64,000 nucleotides of DNA from Sphingopyxis sp. (GCA_017745175.1 JAGHZY010000020.1:1-64000), one strand, 5' to 3'. Shown: positions 52,879 to 61,668, numbered from the stretch's first letter. Notes: generated by a model not told the origin, from the letters alone. A program made the numbers and translations.

Positions 52879-54068
52879 AAGCCGTAGACCAAAGTGAAGC
52901 GCGTCTGCGTGTCGACCTTTTCGATCCCCGGCGGCGGGCTGGTGTCGATCTGCGCCGAATAGGCGATGCGCGCCGACAGTGCGCCGGTGAGCTTGGCGTT
53001 GAGCGCGGTCAGCGAACTGGTTGATCCGTTGGCCTCGCCGATGATCGTCGACGCGACCTGCGTCAGCCGCAGCGTCGGCGATATCTGCCAGCCGAAATCG
53101 AGCCCGGCGAGCGCGGTCAGTTCGGTATCATGGTCGCCGTTGACGAAATCGGTCTGGCGGAATGCCGGCCCGCCCTTCAGGCTCAGCGTCATCTTTTTGC
53201 TGTCGACCACCTTGTAGCCGAGCCCGCCCGACAGGTTCCAGCGCATGTCGTACCCCAGAATCCGGTCATGCTCCCAGCGGCCGAGGCCATAGGCAAAGGT
53301 GCGGTCGTTGATCCGCAGTTGCGGTTCCAGTTCGGCCAGATAGCGTTCGACCGACGTCTTGCCGTTGGTGCGCTGGTAATCGGCCTGCGCACGGAACTTG
53401 TGCGTCCAGTCGATCCCCTTGCGCGCGAGCGCGACGCCGGCGCTCAGCCCGAGGGACTCGGTGTTGCCGCTGCTCTGCGACGCGCCGATCTGCCCCTCGC
53501 CTTTCCAGTTCTGCCAGAATTTCGCTGCCGCCAGTCGGGCGCGCTCGGCGGCGGCCGCCTCATCCTTCAGCCGCTGCCGTTCGGCGCGATAGGCGACAAC
53601 GCGCGCCTCGATTTCGGCCGCATTGTCGAGCTGGCTGTCCCTCGCGAGCTTTGCCACCGCCTCGACATCGCCATCCTTGCCGCTCGCGATCGCAGCCGCG
53701 AGCATGTCGCTCACGGGGTCGGGCGGGACATCCGGCGGATGCCCGCTCCGGTAGTAGGCGAGCAGTGCGTCGATTTCCCCGATATTGCCGGGATTGGTCC
53801 TCCGGGCGACCTTGGCCACCGCTTCAACGTCGTCGTTGTCGCCGCTCGCGACGGCTGCGTCGATCATCGCGCGCACCGCGTCGGACAACGGAGGATCGGG
53901 CTCCATGAGGACGGTCGGAACCGGGTTGGCCAGCACCGGATCGACGAGCGCAGGATTGGGCTGCGGCGAATCCGCCGGCTCCTGTGCCGCGTGCGCCGGC
54001 GGAACCGGGAAGACGAGAAGGGGAGCGAACGGCAGGCAAAGCACGGCCAAGCGGGGGAGAGCTGTCAC
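52875..54068 (-). CDS. DUF481 outer-membrane protein with duplicated N-terminal repeats
   Basis: The 397-residue protein starts (GTG) with a signal peptide (LAVLCLPFAPLLVFPVPPAH), a Pro-rich stretch, and two similar repeats of about 45 residues. One has AMIDAAVASGDNDDVEAVAK and the other AAAIASGKDGDVEAVAKLAR, each ending in a Tyr-rich IDALLAYYRS / IEARVVAYRA segment. A charged helix leads to the DUF481 barrel from about residue 190: FWQNWKGEGQIGASQSSGNT, WTHKFRAQADYQRTNGKTSV, ending TRFTLVYGF. DUF481 barrels are common in sphingomonads with unknown function. It converges on the VOC gene. Confidence 0.85.
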   Translation of the reverse strand: MTALPRLAVLCLPFAPLLVFPVPPAHAAQEPADSPQPNPALVDPVLANPVPTVLMEPDPPLSDAVRAMIDAAVASGDNDDVEAVAKVARRTNPGNIGEIDALLAYYRSGHPPDVPPDPVSDMLAAAIASGKDGDVEAVAKLARDSQLDNAAEIEARVVAYRAERQRLKDEAAAAERARLAAAKFWQNWKGEGQIGASQSSGNTESLGLSAGVALARKGIDWTHKFRAQADYQRTNGKTSVERYLAELEPQLRINDRTFAYGLGRWEHDRILGYDMRWNLSGGLGYKVVDSKKMTLSLKGGPAFRQTDFVNGDHDTELTALAGLDFGWQISPTLRLTQVASTIIGEANGSTSSLTALNAKLTGALSARIAYSAQIDTSPPPGIEKVDTQTRFTLVYGF

Positions 54069-54200
54069 CGAAGACGTCCTTCTCTGGGGGCAGAAGCCGG
54101 GTTCGTTCGACCGGTCGCGCGGGGCCGGTGCGCGAACGATGCGCCCCTATAACCCGAAAGTCGCTGGCATTTCCACCCCGGCTCCCCCATCTGCAAACCT

Positions 54201-54476
54201 ATGTTTATCGCCATCATTGCCATTTTCTGCGCCGGGGTCGGCAATTTCGCGATGCACCGTGCCTTCATGGAAAGCGACGATCCGCTGATCCGGCAGATGG
54301 TGAAGCCACTCGCGGACAAGGTCGGGCCGAACATCACCTATATCTTCGAATTCCTGCTGCTCGTCGGCGCGATGGCGATCGCGACGCGGAACTGGTTTGC
54401 CGCGCTGATGCTCTATGGGCTCTACACCATCTTCAATGCGATGGCGTTCAGCTGGATCATGCAAAGACCGCGATAA
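54201..54476 (+). CDS. Small membrane protein
   Basis: The 91-residue product has three hydrophobic segments (FIAIIAIFCAGVGNFAMHRA; YIFEFLLLVGAMAIA; AALMLYGLYTIFNAMAFSWI) and a middle loop ESDDPLIRQMVKPLADKVG. I recognise no family. It starts in the gap divergent from the DUF481 gene and ends 8 bases before the TraB-like stop on the other strand. No clear ribosome site is seen, but the helix pattern and codon use support a real gene. Confidence 0.68.
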   Translation: MFIAIIAIFCAGVGNFAMHRAFMESDDPLIRQMVKPLADKVGPNITYIFEFLLLVGAMAIATRNWFAALMLYGLYTIFNAMAFSWIMQRPR

Positions 54477-54483
54477 GCCGCGC

Positions 54484-55416
54484 CTACCAGGCGGGTCCGC
54501 TGATCGGCAGCCCCTGCGCCCTGAGCCGGTCGAGCACGCCGTCCCTTTCGGCCAATATGCGCAGCGGAACGACCGCCAGCGTCACGCCGGGCTGCCCGGT
54601 CGCGTCGCGGATCGCGCCGACCCATGTCTGGCGCAGCTCGGGACCGAAGCTGTCGTTGGTCCAAGGCCAGCAGCGCCCGAGCGCCTCCTCGAGCGGACTT
54701 GCCATCACCGCGGGCACGTCGAATTCGGTCCATGCGCGGCCACGTTCGATCACCACGTCGCCGTCCGCCTCGGCTGCCGCCATCGCGGCTTCGAGGCACG
54801 GAATGTGCGTTTCGGGCGCCGCGGCGAACAGATTGTCGAGCATATCCTCGCCGCGCACCTCGCCGACCGGCTGCGTCGGGATCTTCGACTGGCGTGCCGC
54901 CTTGCGCACGACGTCGGACGCGTCGTCGGCGGTATCCTTGTTGAAGGCGAGCCGCTTCGACAGCAGATCGAAGGCGGTTATCAGGAAATTGGAGCGTGCA
55001 TAATCCTGCCCGAAGCGCGCTTCGAGCGCGCGCAGCCGCTTCATCTGGCGCGCATCGAGATAGTCGGCGGCGACGCGTCCCTTCGGCAATTTCGTGAGCC
55101 CGCCGCCCTTGAAGATCAGCCGCAGGATATCGCCCGGCGACACCTTCGCCTTCGTCCCCAGAATAACGCGCTGCGCGCGATCGGTCGCGCCTTCGAGCCG
55201 TTCGGGACGCCATGGCGTCGCCTTCGGCACGCCTGCGATCTCACCGACGAGGATAACGACGCCCGAACGCGTCCCGATCGTCCACATCGGCGCCCCCGAC
55301 CGGCGCGCAGTGACGACGATCTCTTCGCTGGCATCGGCGCCGGCCGGCTCACTCGCCGAAGCGGCAACCGGCGCCGCCAGAATCGCGGCCCCCAGCAACA
55401 GACCGAACCCGCGCAT
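54484..55416 (-). CDS. TraB/GumN family protein
   Basis: The 310-residue product has a signal peptide (FGLLLGAAILAAPVAASAS) and the TraB/GumN plan: PMWTIGTRSGVVILVGEIAG near the start, in the place of the usual WxxDG-type motif, RLEGATDRAQRVIL, YLDARQMKRLRALEARFGQD, and GPELRQTWVGAIRDATGQPG toward the end. The canonical GxxHxG motif of the family is replaced by VGEIAG, so any metal-dependent activity is doubtful. The start overlaps the MBL-fold gene stop by one base. Confidence 0.78.
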   Translation of the reverse strand: MRGFGLLLGAAILAAPVAASASEPAGADASEEIVVTARRSGAPMWTIGTRSGVVILVGEIAGVPKATPWRPERLEGATDRAQRVILGTKAKVSPGDILRLIFKGGGLTKLPKGRVAADYLDARQMKRLRALEARFGQDYARSNFLITAFDLLSKRLAFNKDTADDASDVVRKAARQSKIPTQPVGEVRGEDMLDNLFAAAPETHIPCLEAAMAAAEADGDVVIERGRAWTEFDVPAVMASPLEEALGRCWPWTNDSFGPELRQTWVGAIRDATGQPGVTLAVVPLRILAERDGVLDRLRAQGLPISGPAW

Positions 55417-56540
55417 CACGCGACCCCGTGATACCACCAGACGCCGTCGCGTTCCTCGCGCTTCACGCGCCCCTCGACCTCGAGCCGCTTCATATGCGCG
55501 AGCGCCTCGCCGGTCGCGAGGCCCCGGTTATGCTCGCCGATCGGGCGGTTGAAGAGCAGCGGGAAGCTGTCGACGGCGCGCATCGGTGCCTTCGCCGCGG
55601 CTTCGGCCAGATTATAGAGCCGCATCCGATGCTCGTCGCGCAGCGCCATCAGGCGGACGTGCAGCCCCCTGAACGGCTCGCCATGCGCGGGACAGGTGAC
55701 GACGTCGGCGGGCACCGTCGCGAGCAGCTTGTCGATCGACGCGAGCCATTCGCCGAGGGGATCGGCATCGGGTTCGGTAATGTTCACCGACACGTTCGAG
55801 CTGATCCGCGGCAGCACCTGATCGCCCGAGACGAGCACGCCCTCTTTCTCGTTCCACAGGCACGCATGTTCGGGGCTGTGTCCCGACCCGGTGACGACGC
55901 GCCACCGGTGCGCGCCCATGTCGAGCCGCTCGCCGTCGGCGATGCGGACATAGGAGCGCGGCAGCGTGAAGATCATGCGCTGGAACATGTTCCAGCCGCG
56001 CGTCCGCTGCGCCTCGATCGCCGCCTCGTCCCACCCCGCAGCGCGCGACTGGGTGAGCGCCTCGTCGGGCGCGCTGTCCGACGTATCGGCGACGATTGCG
56101 CGCGCGGTGAGCATCTCGCCGCGCGTCATCCACAGCTTCACGCCCTGCTTCTTCGCGATCCAGCCCGCGAGCCCGATATGGTCGGGGTGCAGGTGGGTGC
56201 CGATGACGCGCGTCACGCGCTTGTCCTTCAGCGCGCCCGCGTAGAGCGCTTTCCACGCGTCCGAGCACATCGTCAGACAGATGCCGGTGTCGACCACGGC
56301 AATGCCGTCATGGTCGTCGAGCAGCCAGCTGTTGATATGGCCGAGCGACCCCGGCATCGGAATGCGCGCCCAGCTGATCCCGTTCGCGATGCGGATCGTC
56401 TCGCCCGCACCGGGCGCGGCGTCGCCCCACGGATAGGTGAGCCCCGCATGGCTCGTCGCGGTAAAGCTGTCGTCCTGGGTCAGCGACGCATCCGGCGAGC
56501 CGCTGGCCGCCGGAATATTGTCCTCGTCACCCCCCGACAT
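55416..56540 (-). CDS. MBL-fold metallohydrolase
   Basis: The 374-residue protein has the metallo-beta-lactamase fold signature THLHPDHIGLAGWIAKKQG (H-x-H-x-D-H). The other ligands follow: VTGSGHSPEHACLWNEKEGV, VSGDQVLPRISSNVSV and TCPAHGEPFRG. A C-terminal winged-helix-like segment (HMKRLEVEGRVKREERDGVW) resembles the LACTB2-type domain, suggesting glyoxalase-II-like or RNase-like relatives. It is cytoplasmic, as no signal is seen. It lies three bases after the TrcR stop and overlaps the TraB-like start. Confidence 0.88.
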   Translation of the reverse strand: MSGGDEDNIPAASGSPDASLTQDDSFTATSHAGLTYPWGDAAPGAGETIRIANGISWARIPMPGSLGHINSWLLDDHDGIAVVDTGICLTMCSDAWKALYAGALKDKRVTRVIGTHLHPDHIGLAGWIAKKQGVKLWMTRGEMLTARAIVADTSDSAPDEALTQSRAAGWDEAAIEAQRTRGWNMFQRMIFTLPRSYVRIADGERLDMGAHRWRVVTGSGHSPEHACLWNEKEGVLVSGDQVLPRISSNVSVNITEPDADPLGEWLASIDKLLATVPADVVTCPAHGEPFRGLHVRLMALRDEHRMRLYNLAEAAAKAPMRAVDSFPLLFNRPIGEHNRGLATGEALAHMKRLEVEGRVKREERDGVWWYHGVA

Positions 56541-56543
56541 AGG

Positions 56544-57206
56544 TCAGGCTTCGCCGTCGGTTTCGGCCTCTTCGGCGGCGCGCGCTTCGGCGGCCGCGGT
56601 GCGCTCGGCGCGCAGTTCCTCGAGCAGAGCTTCGCGGTCGCCCTCGAAGCGGCTGTCCTCGGGTGCCTTGATGCCGGCCTTCTTCGCCGCCTTGGCGACG
56701 AGCGCGTCGAGTTCGCGCTGCGAGCAGAGGCCGAGCGTCACCGGATCCTTGGGCACGATGTTCGCGCTGTTCCAGTGGCTGCGGTCGCGGATCGCGCCGA
56801 TCGTGTTGCGCGTGGTGCCGATCAGCTTGCCGATCGCGCCATCCGACACTTCGGGATGGTTCTTCAGGATCCACGCGATGCCGTCGGGCTTGTCCTGGCG
56901 CTTGCTGACCGGGGTGTAGCGCGGGCCGCGGGTACGGCGAATCGTATCCTGCGCCTGCTTGCTCATCCTGAGCTTGTAGTTCGGGTCCTTCTGACCCTTC
57001 TCGATTTCTTCCATCGACAGTTCGTGCGCGCGCACGGGATCGCGGCCGGTATATTTGGTCGCTGCGGTCTCGTCGGCGATCGCCTGGACCTCGAGGATGT
57101 GGATGCCGCAATATTCGGCGATCTGGGCAAAGGTCAGGCCGGTATTGTCGACCAGCCAGGCGGCGGTCGCGTGCGGCATCAGCGGGGTGGCGTCGGCATT
57201 GGCCAT
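56544..57206 (-). CDS. trcR: Cell-cycle transcriptional regulator TrcR (DUF1013)
   Basis: DUF1013 proteins form the TrcR family, conserved through alphaproteobacteria and tied to cell-cycle transcription. The 220-residue product shows PLMPHATAAWLVDNTGLTFA, EYCGIHILEVQAIADE, PVRAHELSMEEIEKGQKDPN, RYTPVSKRQDKPDGIAWILK, and SDGAIGKLIGTTRNTIGAIR, a helix-turn-helix-like region, with an acidic Ala/Glu-rich C terminus. The ATG at 57206 fits the family start; a longer frame upstream crosses a hairpin and is not supported. It precedes the MBL-fold gene by three bases. Confidence 0.92.
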   Translation of the reverse strand: MANADATPLMPHATAAWLVDNTGLTFAQIAEYCGIHILEVQAIADETAATKYTGRDPVRAHELSMEEIEKGQKDPNYKLRMSKQAQDTIRRTRGPRYTPVSKRQDKPDGIAWILKNHPEVSDGAIGKLIGTTRNTIGAIRDRSHWNSANIVPKDPVTLGLCSQRELDALVAKAAKKAGIKAPEDSRFEGDREALLEELRAERTAAAEARAAEEAETDGEA

Positions 57207-57236
57207 GACGGAAAGTCTCCAAGCGGAAATAATAAG

Positions 57237-57258
57237 GGCCGCCCCTCGCGGGGCGGCC
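57237..57258 (-). promoter_or_regulatory. Strong hairpin in the trcR leader
   Basis: GGCCGCCCC and GGGGCGGCC form a perfect 9-bp stem with a TCGC loop, 31 bases before the trcR start. Read on the minus strand it is followed by CTTATTATTTCC, which is terminator-like. No minus-strand gene lies upstream, so attenuation of trcR is possible. Confidence 0.5.
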
Positions 57259-57452
57259 GTTCGGCGGGTGATGTAGACCTGTTTCGGGAAAGGGGCAAGT
57301 GCACGGGTGCAAGAGGGATCGTTCCTGGCGCGGCCCGATCGCGCGCGAATATTGTTGCCGCCCAATTTTGACCAAGCTAATCAAGGGAGACAGCGGGTCG
57401 GGCGACGGGGAGTGGCCGGCGACCGGAAGCCTTTTTGGGGGGTATGACGGCT

Positions 57453-57803
57453 ATGAAATATTTCGCATCGGCAGCCACCTTGGCAGCGGCAATTGCGCTT
57501 GCCATCAGCACCGGCGCCGCGGCGGCGCCCGAGGCAGCCTCGGCGACCGACCAGATCGCGCGCCCCGATGTGCCGAAGATGTCGCGCGCCGAAATCCGGG
57601 CCTTCAACGCGAAGCTGCCACCCAACCATCGTTATTATATCACCTGTCGCCAGGCGTCGGTGACCGGATCGCTCGCGAAGGTGACCCGCGTCTGCCTTAC
57701 CCGCGAAGATCGCGAACGCATCGCACGCAGCGCGCAGGACGATACCAACGCCACCATCGATCGATCGCGCGCCTCGTCGGGCTGCGATCCCTATTGCCAA
57801 TAG
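57453..57803 (+). CDS. Small exported protein of unknown function
   Basis: The 116-residue product begins MKYFASAATLAAAIALAIST, a Sec signal ending near AAAA. The mature part has RAEIRAFNAKLPPNHRYYIT, TCRQASVTGSLAKVTRVCLT and a C-terminal SSGCDPYCQ, giving four cysteines that could form two disulfides. I do not recognise the family. An ATG three codons earlier (57444) is possible; a GGGGGG run precedes both. It is divergent from trcR and convergent with the lipoprotein gene. Confidence 0.72.
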   Translation: MKYFASAATLAAAIALAISTGAAAAPEAASATDQIARPDVPKMSRAEIRAFNAKLPPNHRYYITCRQASVTGSLAKVTRVCLTREDRERIARSAQDDTNATIDRSRASSGCDPYCQ

Positions 57804-57813
57804 GACACGCGCG

Positions 57814-58386
57814 CTAGGGCCCGCACCGCCATAGCCCCGCGAAGACACGCTGCGCGCCGTCGGCGCGGTCGGCGGTCAGCGTCGCGGGACGCGGCGGCGA
57901 TTCGCCGCCGCCCTGCGCCGGCCCGACGAGCGCGACGCGCAGCTGGAGGCCCTTGCCAAAGAATTTGGTGCCTTTTGCCATCGCATCGAAGCCGCCGTTG
58001 GCCGAGATCGCCTCGATCGCCCCACCGCCACCGGCCTTCACGATCCCGCGCGACGGGTCCGCGGAGGCCGCGTCGCCCTGCGCGAGCAGGATCGGCTGCG
58101 CGACCTCGTCGACGGCAAAGCTGCACGCGAGTTCGCCGTTGAGTCTGGCGCCGTGCACATCGGCCTCGGTCAGCGCCGCCAGCTCGATCGGCGATCCGTC
58201 GCCGCCGCGCGTCGGGACGTCGGTCGGCCTGATTGCCGGCACCGCCGGTTCGGTCGCCTTGCCCTCGGGCGCGACCTCGCCGTCATAGGAGGCTGTCGGC
58301 GCCTTTTCGGTTTCGGCGGGCCGGGAACAGGCTACAAGGGCAAGGGAGAGAGCTGTGGCGGGAAGCAACAGGCTACGCATCTTCAT
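57814..58386 (-). CDS. Lipoprotein of unknown function
   Basis: The 190-residue product starts MKMRSLLLPATALSLALVAC, a lipoprotein signal with lipobox LVAC. The mature part is Pro/Glu/Ala-rich, then has LNGELACSFAVDEVAQPILL with a cysteine, DPSRGIVKAGGGGAIEAISA, and a C-terminal QRVFAGLWRCGP with a second cysteine. The family is not recognised. The start 58386 is set by the lipobox; longer in-frame starts upstream are not coding-like. It converges on the small exported protein gene, 11 bases apart. Confidence 0.72.
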   Translation of the reverse strand: MKMRSLLLPATALSLALVACSRPAETEKAPTASYDGEVAPEGKATEPAVPAIRPTDVPTRGGDGSPIELAALTEADVHGARLNGELACSFAVDEVAQPILLAQGDAASADPSRGIVKAGGGGAIEAISANGGFDAMAKGTKFFGKGLQLRVALVGPAQGGGESPPRPATLTADRADGAQRVFAGLWRCGP

Positions 58387-58457
58387 CGGGAGAGAACATC
58401 CTCTTTGATCGGGGCCGGCCCGATCAACCGCCGATCGATATCGAATGTTCCCTCGGT

Positions 58458-59438
58458 TCATCCCACCAGAAGCACGATCTTCCCTACATGCGCGCCCGCC
58501 TGCATCCGCGCGTGCGCGGCGGCCGCTTCTGCGAGCGGGAAGCTCTGGTCCATCGCGGGCTTCCACGCGCCCTCGGCGAGCTGCGGCCACAGCGTGCCGT
58601 GAATCTCGTCGGCGAGCGCCGCCTTGAATTCGGCGCTCCGCGCGCGCAGCGTCGACCCGGTGAGCGTCAGCCGGCGGCGCATGACCTGCGATATGTCGAT
58701 CTCGACCTTTGCGCCGCGCTGAAAGGCGATCGTCACATGGCGGCCGTCATCGGCAAGGCATTCGAGGTTGCGCGGCACATAGTCGCCGCCGACCATGTCG
58801 AGCACCACCTCGACGCCGCGGCCGCCGGTGAAGGTCTTGACCGCCTCGACATAATCCTCCGACGAATAGTCCACCGCGAAATCGGCTCCGAGCGCGGTCG
58901 CGGCGGCGCATTTGTCGGCGCTGCCGCACGTCACGATCACGCGGATGCCGAACAATTTGCAAAGCCCGATCGCGGTCGTGCCGATGCCGCTGGTTCCGCC
59001 ATGGATCAGCACCGTCTCGTCCTCGCGGACATAGCCGCGCTCGAACAGATTGTGCCATACCGTGAAGATGGTTTCGGGCAGCGCCGCGGCCTCGGCCATC
59101 GAAAACCCCTTGGGCACCGGCAGGCAGCTTCCCGCCGGCGCGACGCAATATTCGGCATAGCCGCCGCCCGCGACGAGCGCGCACACCGCCCGCCCCAGAA
59201 GCTCGGGATCGCCGCCCGGCCCGACCGCGACGATCGTCCCCGCGATCTCCAGCCCCGGCAGGTCCGACGCGCCCGGCGGCGGCGGGTAGAAACCCATGCG
59301 CTGCAGCACGTCGGGGCGGTTCACCCCGGCGGCGGCGACGCGGATCAGGACTTCGCCCGGCCCCGGCTGCGGCACGGGCCGCGTCTCCGGCTGCAAAACC
59401 TCGGGCCCGCCCGGCGCGCTGATGGCGATGGCGGTCAT
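58458..59438 (-). CDS. NADPH:quinone oxidoreductase-like zinc-binding dehydrogenase family protein
   Basis: The 326-residue medium-chain dehydrogenase resembles the quinone oxidoreductase/PIG3 group. It has AAGVNRPDVLQRMGFYPPPP, LPGLEIAGTIVAVGPG, GYAEYCVAPAGSCLPVPKGF, then the Rossmann fold with LIHGGTSGIGTTAIGLCKLF and VEVVLDMVGGDYVPRNLECL, and a C-terminal QAGAHVGKIVL. The structural-zinc cysteine loop of alcohol dehydrogenases is absent, as in this group. The ATG at 59438 is favoured over a GTG seven codons upstream by homology length. Confidence 0.9.
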   Translation of the reverse strand: MTAIAISAPGGPEVLQPETRPVPQPGPGEVLIRVAAAGVNRPDVLQRMGFYPPPPGASDLPGLEIAGTIVAVGPGGDPELLGRAVCALVAGGGYAEYCVAPAGSCLPVPKGFSMAEAAALPETIFTVWHNLFERGYVREDETVLIHGGTSGIGTTAIGLCKLFGIRVIVTCGSADKCAAATALGADFAVDYSSEDYVEAVKTFTGGRGVEVVLDMVGGDYVPRNLECLADDGRHVTIAFQRGAKVEIDISQVMRRRLTLTGSTLRARSAEFKAALADEIHGTLWPQLAEGAWKPAMDQSFPLAEAAAAHARMQAGAHVGKIVLLVG

Positions 59439-59585
59439 GTCTGTTGGCACGCTGGTCACGCTGCTAATTCCCCCACTGGTCCCGTCATTTCCCCCACCCC
59501 CTGCCCCGCCTTATTGACAGTGCGGCGACACGGGTCAACAGTCGCGCGCCTTTTCGGCACAGGGGCCAGCGAGAGAGGATACGCC

Positions 59586-59783
59586 ATGGACGATGACGAC
59601 CTTCCCCGCCGCCGCGACGATGTGCTCGCGGCACTGATCAAGCAACCGCTCGATCCGCTATCGGTGGACGAGCTCGACGAGCGCATTGACGCGCTCGAAG
59701 CCGAGATCGAGCGCGTCAAGGCCCACCGCAGCGCTGCGACCAGCCAGAAAGCCGCGGCAGAGGCCTTGTTCCGCAAGGGCTGA
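59586..59783 (+). CDS. DUF1192 family protein
   Basis: The 65-residue product MDDDDLPRRRDDVLAALIKQ has the DUF1192 pattern: an acidic start, PLDPLSVDELDERIDALEAE, then a coiled-coil-like charged helix (IERVKAHRSAATSQKAAAEA). The family is short, alphaproteobacterial and uncharacterised. GAGAGAGG before the ATG supports the start. Its stop abuts the stop of the HerA-like gene on the other strand. Confidence 0.85.
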   Translation: MDDDDLPRRRDDVLAALIKQPLDPLSVDELDERIDALEAEIERVKAHRSAATSQKAAAEALFRKG

Positions 59784-61256
59784 CTATTCGGCCTCGGTGC
59801 TGAGCCCGAGTTCGGGGATCCCGATCGAGCGCCGCCCGCCGAAATCGGCGCGCACGACGATCACGCCCTGCTTTTCCATATATTCGACGAGGCGGCGGAT
59901 GCGGCCCGGCGATCGGCTGCCATAGGCGCGGCCGAGGATCTCGTCGTCGGGGCAGGGCTCGCCCTCCATCGCGGCGCGCGCGATCTGCAGGAAGGGCGCG
60001 AACATGTCGTGCGGCAGCCGGTCGGCGACGGCGAGCATCTCGCGCCAGCGCGGCTCGGCGGGGTCGAACACCCCGCCCTTGGCCAGCGCGAAACGGCGGC
60101 GGAAGGCGGCGAGGTCGAGCGGCACCTTCTTCAGCTTCTGCATCCGGCAGCGCACCGAAAAATCCTGATAGAGGAAGGATTCGGGCTGGAAGGCGCAGTC
60201 GGGGTCGGACAGCATCTCCTGCAACGTCCCGATCACCACCGCATCGCTCTGCTCGGCTTCCTCGACCGCCTCGAGGATATCCAGCACCGGCGGCGCATCG
60301 GCATCCTCGTGCAGCGGCTCGCTCGCCGCGATGCGCTCCAACACTTCGCTGGCCGCGACCGGCTCGGGTTCGGGCGCAAAGAAGCGGGGCTGGGCCGGCG
60401 CTTCCAATTCGGTGAAGAGCATCGAGCGCATGTCCTCGCCCCCCGCCGACGGCAGCGGCATCAGTCCGTGCGTGCCGAGCCGCGTCGAGGTCTGCGTCGC
60501 GCCGATGCGCACCGCGATCGGCCGCCGCGAGATCGCGGGACCGAGCCCGAGGAAATGGCCGCGCTCGAGGTCGCGGATCGTCTCGGCCTGCCGCCGCTCC
60601 ATGCCGAGCAGGTCGGCGGCGCGCGCCATGTCGATATCGAGGAAGGTGCGCCCCATCAGGAAATTGCTCGCCTCGGCGGCAACATTCTTCGCGAGCTTGG
60701 CGAGCCGCTGCGTCGCGATCGCGCCGGCGAGCCCGCGCTTGCGCCCGCGGCACATCAGGTTCGTCATCGCGCCGAGGCTCGCGCGGCGGACATTGTCGGC
60801 GACGTCGCCCGCGACGCTCGGTGCGAACATCTGCGCCTCGTCGACCACCACAAGCGCCGGAAACCAATGCTCGCGCGGCGCGTCGAACAGGGCGTTCAGG
60901 AACGCTGCGGCGCAGGTCATCTGCGCCTCGATATCGAGCGACTCCAGACTGAGGATGATCGACGCGCGATGTTCGCGGATACGCGCGCCCATCGCCGCGA
61001 TTTCGCGCTCGTTATAATCGCCGCCGTTGATCACGACATGGCTGTACGCGTCGGCGAGCGTGACGAAATCGCCCTCGGGATCGATCACGATCTGCTGCAC
61101 CAGCGCGGCGCTTTCCTCGAGGATGCGGCGCAAAAGGTGCGACTTGCCCGACCCCGAATTGCCCTGGACGAGCAGGCGCGTGGCGAGCAGTTCCTGCACG
61201 TCGATGCGCACGCCCTGCCCTGCGGCGTCGGTCCCGATGTCGATGCTGGTCTTCAC
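59784..61256 (-). CDS. HerA-like ATP-binding protein (DUF87), second copy
   Basis: The 490-residue protein has a P-loop ATPase with GNSGSGKSHLLRRILEE (Walker A, residues 32 to 40), ALVVVDEAQMFAP (Walker B, about 134 to 142), MCRGRKRGLAGAIATQRLAK and an IGATQTSTRLGTHG segment. A C-terminal winged-helix-like part (GSRSPGRIRRLVEYMEKQGV) follows. Unlike the 15.2 kb HerA homologue it lacks an N-terminal beta-barrel. The start is GTG at 61256; longer in-frame starts run into Arg-rich non-coding sequence. No nuclease neighbour is seen. Confidence 0.85.
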   Translation of the reverse strand: MKTSIDIGTDAAGQGVRIDVQELLATRLLVQGNSGSGKSHLLRRILEESAALVQQIVIDPEGDFVTLADAYSHVVINGGDYNEREIAAMGARIREHRASIILSLESLDIEAQMTCAAAFLNALFDAPREHWFPALVVVDEAQMFAPSVAGDVADNVRRASLGAMTNLMCRGRKRGLAGAIATQRLAKLAKNVAAEASNFLMGRTFLDIDMARAADLLGMERRQAETIRDLERGHFLGLGPAISRRPIAVRIGATQTSTRLGTHGLMPLPSAGGEDMRSMLFTELEAPAQPRFFAPEPEPVAASEVLERIAASEPLHEDADAPPVLDILEAVEEAEQSDAVVIGTLQEMLSDPDCAFQPESFLYQDFSVRCRMQKLKKVPLDLAAFRRRFALAKGGVFDPAEPRWREMLAVADRLPHDMFAPFLQIARAAMEGEPCPDDEILGRAYGSRSPGRIRRLVEYMEKQGVIVVRADFGGRRSIGIPELGLSTEAE

Positions 61257-61366
61257 GCTGGCCGCCCTATCGGGGCGCTTGGGCAAAGACAACCGGGCGA
61301 GGTTCCGGGTCAGCGGATTTTGCCGCGCGATCTTGCCAAGCCGCGCGAAGGCGCCAAAAGGGCGAC

Positions 61367-61627
61367 ATGGATTTCGACGACCAGCTCCGCCGCTATTTCG
61401 GCACCGCCGACCTCGCGGCGATCCACCCCGAGGCGCACGCCGCAGGCACCGAACGCATGCGCGTCGATTTCGGGCTGGAGACCAACCCCGGCCGCCGCTT
61501 CGCGCTCTGGGCGCTGATGTACATGCTCGGCGTCGCACCCGACCTCGATGTGGCGTTCAAGGACGAGGGCGAGCGCAACACGGCGCGCGACTTCATGGAT
61601 ATGGTGGACCGAGCGGCGGAGGACTAA
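61367..61627 (+). CDS. Small protein of unknown function
   Basis: The 86-residue product starts MDFDDQLRRYFGTADLAAIH and contains HAAGTERMRVDFGLETNPGR, FALWALMYMLGVAPDLDVAF and a charged ERNTARDFMDMVDRAAED end. It is soluble and acidic, with no signal or membrane helix. The pattern is coding-like and the length suits a conserved sphingomonad hypothetical protein, but I cannot name the family. It is divergent from the HerA-like gene. Confidence 0.75.
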   Translation: MDFDDQLRRYFGTADLAAIHPEAHAAGTERMRVDFGLETNPGRRFALWALMYMLGVAPDLDVAFKDEGERNTARDFMDMVDRAAED

Positions 61628-61668
61628 GAGACGTCGTCAGTCATCGTGGAAGGGGGAGAGAATTCGAG

